Position numbers and translations under genes: made by a program
Notes under the pieces: model-generated
Told to the model about the DNA's origin: nothing
Seen by the model: the letters and a program-made list of their open reading frames with translations, nothing else
Databases searched by the model: none
Assembly (NCBI RefSeq): GCF_900116765.1
Contig: NZ_UETC01000001.1
Coordinates: forward strand, 248,001 to 312,000
Origin: Jannaschia seohaensis
Lineage (GTDB): Bacteria; Pseudomonadota; Alphaproteobacteria; Rhodobacterales; Rhodobacteraceae
Length of the DNA stretch: 64,000 nt
Reading direction: 5' to 3'
Shown here: piece by piece, positions 59,803-64,000 of the stretch
Layout of the letters: the number at the start of each line of letters is the position of its first letter
Position numbering within the stretch: the first letter of the stretch is position 1

Positions 59803-60174
59803 CTAACGCGCGGAATGATCGAAGAAGGCCTTCATGACGATCTGCCAGTCGCCCTCATGCTTGATGATCGTCAGGTAGTCGGAGAATCGCGTGCCGAAGC
59901 ACTCATCCGCGACCTTCACCACCGCGACATCGCCGGTCAGGTCGATGGAGAGGATTTCCGAGACATAGGGTGTCCCCGGCTCCGCCGCTTCCTCGCCTTC
60001 GAGCGATCGAATGAAGGTCTCCCGGTCGAAGAACTCATAGGTCCCGTTGAAGTGGCCGGCCTGCATGCATTGCGGATGCATCGCGCGCTCCAGGAGCGCC
60101 CGTTGGCCGTAGATCATCCCCTCCAGGTAGTCCTTGACCACGCGCTCGATCGCGTCCCGTTCGTTCGTCGTCAT
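59803..60174 (-). CDS. NTF2-like (lumazine-binding-type) protein
   Basis: A 123-residue protein with an NTF2-like cone fold, of the putative lumazine-binding/SnoaL group. It starts MTTNERDAIERVVKDYLEGM and contains MHPQCMQAGHFNGTYEFFDR, ILSIDLTGDVAVVKVADECF and LTIIKHEGDWQIVMKAFFDH, all family-typical. Such proteins are small enzymes or binding modules with varied and mostly unknown roles. It stands alone between the ferredoxin and HNH genes with gaps of about 290 and 190 bases. Confidence 0.8.
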   Translation of the reverse strand: MTTNERDAIERVVKDYLEGMIYGQRALLERAMHPQCMQAGHFNGTYEFFDRETFIRSLEGEEAAEPGTPYVSEILSIDLTGDVAVVKVADECFGTRFSDYLTIIKHEGDWQIVMKAFFDHSAR

Positions 60175-60368
60175 CGATATGAGTCCTTCGACAAAGCCTC
60201 CGGGTTGGGGGCGGCGGAAGTGTAGAAACCCCGTGCCCGTCGCTCAATCCTTGGGTTTCCGGGGCCGATCCGTACCGGGTGCGCCGGTTGGACGAGGACC
60301 GGGGGGCAGCGTCTGAGGGCGCCGGTCCAAACCGAGCCGTTTCGACGGAACGCGCGGTGGTTGGCGCA

Positions 60369-60719
60369 TTATCGAAAAGAGCGCGCGATCTCGCGCATGC
60401 GCGCGTCCATCCACCGGCCGTGGGCCATCCGTCCCATGACATGAGCCCTGTGGCCCTCTGGGCATCGCGCGGTTTTCCCCTGGTGGCGGGCGCGGTTGCA
60501 GAAGAAGTGAGCCGCCACGATGTTGTCGGCGCTGTCGGCACCCCCGGCCGATCTGGGGCGGAGATGCTCCGCGGTGCAGCGCAGCCGGATCGGGTAACGC
60601 CCCTGTGCGGCTTTTCCACTGATCCTCATCCGTTCCGACCACATCGGGAGGCCGCAATAGTAGCACCGCCCTTTCTGTACCCGCATTTTCCGGTCGCGGA
60701 TGGCCTTGATGTTCGGCAT
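60369..60719 (-). CDS. HNH endonuclease family protein
   Basis: A 116-residue protein with a zinc-binding CYYCGLPMW and the HNH core AEHLRPRSAGGADSADNIVA followed by AHFFCNRARH, in which the catalytic His (in EHLRP), the Asn (in DNIVA) and the second metal His/Cys are visible. Stand-alone HNH proteins of this size occur in phages, mobile elements and as chromosomal nucleases of unknown role. No restriction methyltransferase or phage gene lies nearby. The 268 bases upstream (60720-60987) hold no gene; a short hairpin GACGGT-GAAAG-ACCGTC lies at 60960-60976. Confidence 0.8.
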   Translation of the reverse strand: MPNIKAIRDRKMRVQKGRCYYCGLPMWSERMRISGKAAQGRYPIRLRCTAEHLRPRSAGGADSADNIVAAHFFCNRARHQGKTARCPEGHRAHVMGRMAHGRWMDARMREIARSFR

Positions 60720-60987
60720 CTCGCCTCACTCCTCGTGCTGTTCGAAGAAGCGATGACGCGATGCCCGAAGGCACTCCCCGGAAAGAAGCTAAAGCTCGCG
60801 CGCTGCCCGATAGGTCGTGGCTACGCAGGCCGGTCCGAGCGGCCGAAGGGCTCGCGCGGATGTAGTCAAGCTACGGGGATGATGCTGGGCGCGGGGGGGC
60901 TCCCGTGTCAACTCATTCCGAGTGGATCGAACGCGACGGGCCGTGCCCTCTGCATAGGTGACGGTGAAAGACCGTCGGTCCCGGAGG

Positions 60988-61911
60988 TCACTTCACCGCG
61001 CCCGCTGCCATCCCCTTGATGATGAACCGCTCCAGCACGATCCCGATGATGATGAGCGGCAGGATCGCCGCGAAGCTGAGAGCCGCCATGGACCACCAGG
61101 AAATCCCCTGCGATCCCGTCTGCGACGCCACCATCACCGGCAAGGTGTTCGCGTGGGTCGAGGTCAGAAGGGCCGCGAAGAAATACTCGTTCCAGGTCAG
61201 CACCAGCGACAGGATGAAGGCCGCGACCATGCCCGGCAGGGCGATGGGCAGGATGATCGTCAGGAACGCGCCCCAGATGCCGAGGCCGTCGACCATCGCG
61301 GCCTCTTCCAGCTCGGTCGGGATGGCGGCGAACTGGTCGCGCATGATCCAGATGACGATGGGGAGCACGGTCAGCGTATAGAGCAGGATCAGGCCGATGC
61401 GGCTGTCGAGCAGGTCGAGCTCCCGGTAGAGAATCAGGAAAGGCAGGGCCAAGACGACCGGCGGCAGGATCAGCTGCGACAGGAAGAAGAACGAGATGTC
61501 GTCGTTCTTCATCGGCCCGAACCGGAAGGAAAAGCGCGACAGCCCATAGGCCGCGCAACTCCCCAGGACGACCGCCAGCAGCGAGGCGGAGACCGAGATG
61601 ATGGTGGAGTTCCAGAACCGGCGCAGGAATTCCTCTCGCGGGGTCGAGATCTGGCCGATCGTCTCGGGCGAGAGGCCGAGGGCGCGCCAGCCCAGCCACT
61701 TGGGCTCGAAATCGACATAGGGGATCATATTGCCCTGCATGACGTCCGGCGCGGCTTTGAAGCTGGTCGTGATGGTCCAGTAGATCGGGAACAGGCAGAT
61801 GATGGCCCAGGCGATCAGCAGTGCGTAGATCGCCACCTTGGAGAGCGCGAAGGGCGCGCGATAGGCGCGGTCGGATTCGCCGTCGCGGAAGATCTGGGTC
61901 TCGGTGGTCAT
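60988..61911 (-). CDS. Carbohydrate ABC transporter permease (MalG type)
   Basis: A 307-residue inner-membrane permease. It has an N-terminal cytoplasmic stretch, helices such as VAIYALLIAWAIICLFPIYW, and the EAA coupling loop AAIPTELEEAAMVDGLGIWG that contacts the ATPase. The C-terminal part ILPLIIIGIVLERFIIKGMA AG is typical of the last permease in sugar importers. It overlaps the upstream permease gene by four bases. No ATPase gene is in the window; it may lie elsewhere or be shared. Confidence 0.92.
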   Translation of the reverse strand: MTTETQIFRDGESDRAYRAPFALSKVAIYALLIAWAIICLFPIYWTITTSFKAAPDVMQGNMIPYVDFEPKWLGWRALGLSPETIGQISTPREEFLRRFWNSTIISVSASLLAVVLGSCAAYGLSRFSFRFGPMKNDDISFFFLSQLILPPVVLALPFLILYRELDLLDSRIGLILLYTLTVLPIVIWIMRDQFAAIPTELEEAAMVDGLGIWGAFLTIILPIALPGMVAAFILSLVLTWNEYFFAALLTSTHANTLPVMVASQTGSQGISWWSMAALSFAAILPLIIIGIVLERFIIKGMAAGAVK

Positions 61912-63002
61912 GTCTGCGGGCGGCTCCAGCGGGCGGTGACCTTGATGAGGACCGTCATCGCGACGACGATCACCACCAGATAGATGAAGGCCAGCATCGT
62001 GCCGTAGCCGACATTCGAACGGTCCCGGTATTCCCGGAAGATGAAGCTGGTAACGGTGTCCGTCGCGCCGCCGGGCCCGCCCGAGGTGATGTTGATGACG
62101 ATGTCGGCCAGCTTCAGCTTGAAGATGACGCGGATCAGGATCGCCGTGATCGAGACCGGCAGCATCAGCGGAAACGTCACCTCCCAAAAGCGGCGCCAGG
62201 GCGAGGCGCCGTCGACCTCGGCGGCTTCGTGCAACTCCCGCGGGATGGCCTGGAGGCCCGCGAGCAGCATGATCATCATGAAGGGGATGTAGGTCCAGGC
62301 ATCCATCATCATCATCATCAGCCGCGCGATCTCGGGCGAGCCGTAGAAGGACGGGTTCTCCCAGCCGAGTTCGCGGGCCAGCCGCGCCATCGGGCCGAAG
62401 CGGGGCTCGAACATCGACTTGCCGATCATCCAGGAGACCGCGACGGGGCTGAGCATGAGCGGCAGCAGGAACGCCACGCGGAAGAATTTGCGCGCCCGGA
62501 TATCGGCGTTGAGCAGCAGCGCGAGGCCGAAGGCGATGACGTATTCGACCAGGATCGCCGCCGTATAGAGCACCATGTTCCAGAGCGCGTTGAGGTAGAA
62601 CGGGTCCTCCATCGCCTGCCAGAAATTGTCGAACCCATTGAATTTCCTGCCATCCGGCGAGGCGAGGTTCCAGTCGCTCATCGCGATGCCCGCGCCGAAG
62701 ATCAGCGGGAAGATGACCAGCGCCCCGACGAAGAGCGCGGCGGGCAGCACGAAGAGCGTCCGCTTGCCCTGCTCGCCATAAAGGACGACCTGCGCCCAGC
62801 AGAGCAGGGTCGAGAAGACGCAGAAGGCGTAGAGCGTGGGCCGCCATGTCTCCAGGCCCAGAGACAGCAGGCCGGTCTGGTCGGCGGTCTGGACCAGGGC
62901 GGTCACGACCAGAAGCCCAAAGCCGCCCCAGATCATCATCTTGCCGCGCCGCTCGCGTGCCGGTGAAATCTCGTCGTCGGTGACGATGTGAAGTTCTGAC
63001 AT
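61908..63002 (-). CDS. Sugar ABC transporter permease (MalF type)
   Basis: The first permease of the sugar importer, 364 residues from the ATG at 63002 (MSELHIVTDDEIS). Extra N-terminal helices (MIWGGFGLLVVTALVQ, LYAFCVFSTLLCWAQVVLYG) precede the standard permease domain with coupling loop GLQAIPRELHEAAEVDGASP. In-frame ATGs at 63020 and 63011 are alternatives; I prefer 63002 because a perfect inverted repeat covers the other two. No clear ribosome site precedes any of them. It lies 243 bases from the binding-protein gene, with a strong terminator between. Confidence 0.88.
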   Translation of the reverse strand: MSELHIVTDDEISPARERRGKMMIWGGFGLLVVTALVQTADQTGLLSLGLETWRPTLYAFCVFSTLLCWAQVVLYGEQGKRTLFVLPAALFVGALVIFPLIFGAGIAMSDWNLASPDGRKFNGFDNFWQAMEDPFYLNALWNMVLYTAAILVEYVIAFGLALLLNADIRARKFFRVAFLLPLMLSPVAVSWMIGKSMFEPRFGPMARLARELGWENPSFYGSPEIARLMMMMMDAWTYIPFMMIMLLAGLQAIPRELHEAAEVDGASPWRRFWEVTFPLMLPVSITAILIRVIFKLKLADIVINITSGGPGGATDTVTSFIFREYRDRSNVGYGTMLAFIYLVVIVVAMTVLIKVTARWSRPQT

Positions 63003-63003
63003 G

Positions 63004-63026
63004 ACTGACATGCTAGTCATGTCAGT
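63004..63026. promoter_or_regulatory. Perfect 9-bp inverted repeat at the permease start
   Basis: ACTGACATG and CATGTCAGT flank CTAGT, giving a 23-base palindrome immediately before or over the start codon of the first permease gene. It could be a repressor operator or a hairpin that controls permease translation. A further TGACAT repeat lies just inside the gene. Confidence 0.5.
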
Positions 63027-63192
63027 GCGCCATTGGGAAGAGGGATCGACGTGCGATGCCCATGAAATCGGACATGTGATCCGGGGGGCGGACGGGGGAC
63101 CGCAGCGGATGGTCGGGGGCTTGGCGCATCCCGAGGTTTCCCGCTCGAAAGGACGGGGACATCACCGGGCCAGCCCCCGCGCCCCGAAGACG

Positions 63193-63224
63193 AAAAAAGC
63201 CCCGGCGGAGCGATCCGCCGGGGC
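63193..63224 (-). terminator. Rho-independent terminator after the sugar-binding-protein gene
   Basis: A perfect 11-bp stem GCCCCGGCGGA/TCCGCCGGGGC with a GCGA loop is followed on the minus strand by six T (63193-63198). It lies about 20 bases after the binding-protein stop. It probably limits transcription into the permease genes so that the binding protein is made in excess. Confidence 0.88.
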
Positions 63225-63244
63225 CGTCGCGCGGGGTCAGCCGG

Positions 63245-64000
63245 TCACAGACCCAGCGACGCCTTGTAGAGCGCGATCTGGCTGTCGCGCCCGATCTGGT
63301 CGGTGATTTCCTCCCAGGCGGCGGCGATGGCGTCCGCCGTCTCTTGCGCGCTGCCGTATTGCCCGGCGAGGCCGCGCACCAGCAGATCCTCGGCGATCGA
63401 GTAGTACTGGAAAATGCCGGGGATGCGCGGCTCGATGGCGGCGTTCGGGTGGTTGTAGCTGTCCAGGTTGGAGCCGAGATAATCCTCGATGAAGTCGCGA
63501 TCGTAGCCCGCGGCCTCCCACTCCTCGTACTGGAACTGGCTGTTCCGGTAGGGCTGGTAGCCGGACGGATAGGCCGACATCCACAGCGCGATGTCCTTGC
63601 CGCCCAGATGCGCCGCCGCTGACCAGGCCGCCTGACGGCGCAGGTCGTCATCCTGGACGCGGTTGGTCACATAGATGCCCCAGCCGATATAGGCGTTGTT
63701 GGGCGCCTCGTTGGGCGTGTTCTCCCAGGCGCCGGCGGCGGCGTTGTAGACCCGCTCCGAGCCGGGGATCGTCGAGAAGCCGACCACGTCGCCCACGACC
63801 GAGGTGTCCGAGGTGCGCGCGTTCGAGCCCACATCGCCCCACCACGCGATCAGACCGCCGGTGCCGGCCAGGAACTGCTGGAAGGCGGTCGTGTTCGGAT
63901 CGGCGTTGATCTGATCGGTCGGATAGGCGCCCTCGACCTGCATCAGGTCCATGACGTCCTGGATCGCCTGCACCCAGCCCGGATTGTTGATACGCGGCTT
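63245..64000 (-). CDS. Sugar ABC transporter substrate-binding protein, 5' end outside window
   Basis: The C-terminal 251 residues of an extracellular sugar-binding protein (type 1). The frame is open to the window edge (KPRINNPGWVQAIQDVMDLM). Typical parts are AFQQFLAGTGGLIAWWGDVG, VGFSTIPGSERVYNAAAG and NNAYIGWGIYVTNRVQDDDL, and a C-terminal helical region ending IGRDSQIALYKASLGL. The length of the tail and the neighbours place it with the two permeases. The signal peptide lies beyond the window. Confidence 0.88.
   Translation of the reverse strand, partial: KPRINNPGWVQAIQDVMDLMQVEGAYPTDQINADPNTTAFQQFLAGTGGLIAWWGDVGSNARTSDTSVVGDVVGFSTIPGSERVYNAAAGAWENTPNEAPNNAYIGWGIYVTNRVQDDDLRRQAAWSAAAHLGGKDIALWMSAYPSGYQPYRNSQFQYEEWEAAGYDRDFIEDYLGSNLDSYNHPNAAIEPRIPGIFQYYSIAEDLLVRGLAGQYGSAQETADAIAAAWEEITDQIGRDSQIALYKASLGL

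Noticed and set aside
60720-60987. Small gene or RNA between the HNH gene and the permease gene
   Set aside because: No frame with a ribosome site and no convincing RNA fold beyond a 6-bp hairpin.

Overview
The window is a high-GC alphaproteobacterial chromosome segment, most likely from the order Rhodobacterales. Three things point there: the hydrogenase gene order hupTUV-hypF-hupSL-hupC-hupDFGHJK-hypAB-hupR-hypCDE, which is that of Rhodobacter capsulatus; a cell-surface protein with a PEP-CTERM/VPLPA-CTERM-like sorting tail; and tightly overlapping ATGA/GTGA/TGATG gene junctions throughout. One tRNA gene (Arg-CCT) is present. No insertion sequence, integrase or CRISPR array was seen.

Layout. 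0-2.6 kb: end of an isoquinoline-1-oxidoreductase-type molybdenum hydroxylase (iorA partial, iorB). 2.6-22 kb, minus strand: the complete complement of genes for an uptake [NiFe]-hydrogenase (HupSLC), its protein-specific maturation factors (HupDFGHJK), general maturation factors (HypABCDEF), the H2-sensing regulatory hydrogenase (HupUV) and its two-component pair (HupT/HupR). 22-33 kb: a hypothetical protein gene, then a nine-gene minus-strand catabolic operon (M20 hydrolase, amino-acid-type ABC transporter, phosphotriesterase-family hydrolase, DapA-family lyase, a three-in-one opine-oxidase-like flavoenzyme, DUF3830 protein, Gfo/Idh dehydrogenase) with a divergent GntR regulator. 34-38 kb: LacI regulator, tRNA, MscS-type channel. 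38-51 kb: phosphonate region, in which a decayed phnCDEE transporter is followed by an intact C-P lyase set (hexapeptide acyltransferase, phnF, phnGHIJKLN, DUF1045, phnM). 51-56 kb: gpsA-HAD phosphatase-ggpS (compatible solute glucosylglycerol) divergent from galU. 55.7-64 kb: sugar catabolism genes (lactonase-like amidohydrolase, aldo/keto reductase, FGGY kinase, ABC sugar transporter), plus a ferredoxin, an NTF2-like protein and an HNH nuclease.

The most striking feature is uneven gene damage. The hydrogenase cluster carries eight separate lesions: three in-frame stop codons (hupU codon 5, hupV, hypB) and five probable frameshifts (hupU, hupS leader, hupL, hupK, hupK/hypA junction). Four more genes, phnC, phnD and two phnE copies, have internal deletions as well as stops and frameshifts, and a surface-protein gene is frameshifted. 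By contrast the 22-38 kb and 42.6-64 kb stretches show no broken gene. Some frameshifts sit in G/C runs and could be sequencing errors. The nonsense codons and the phn deletions are hard to explain that way. The simplest reading is a strain losing H2 oxidation and its cognate phosphonate importer while keeping the C-P lyase core. All function calls come from reading the sequence and recalling families; no database search was run.
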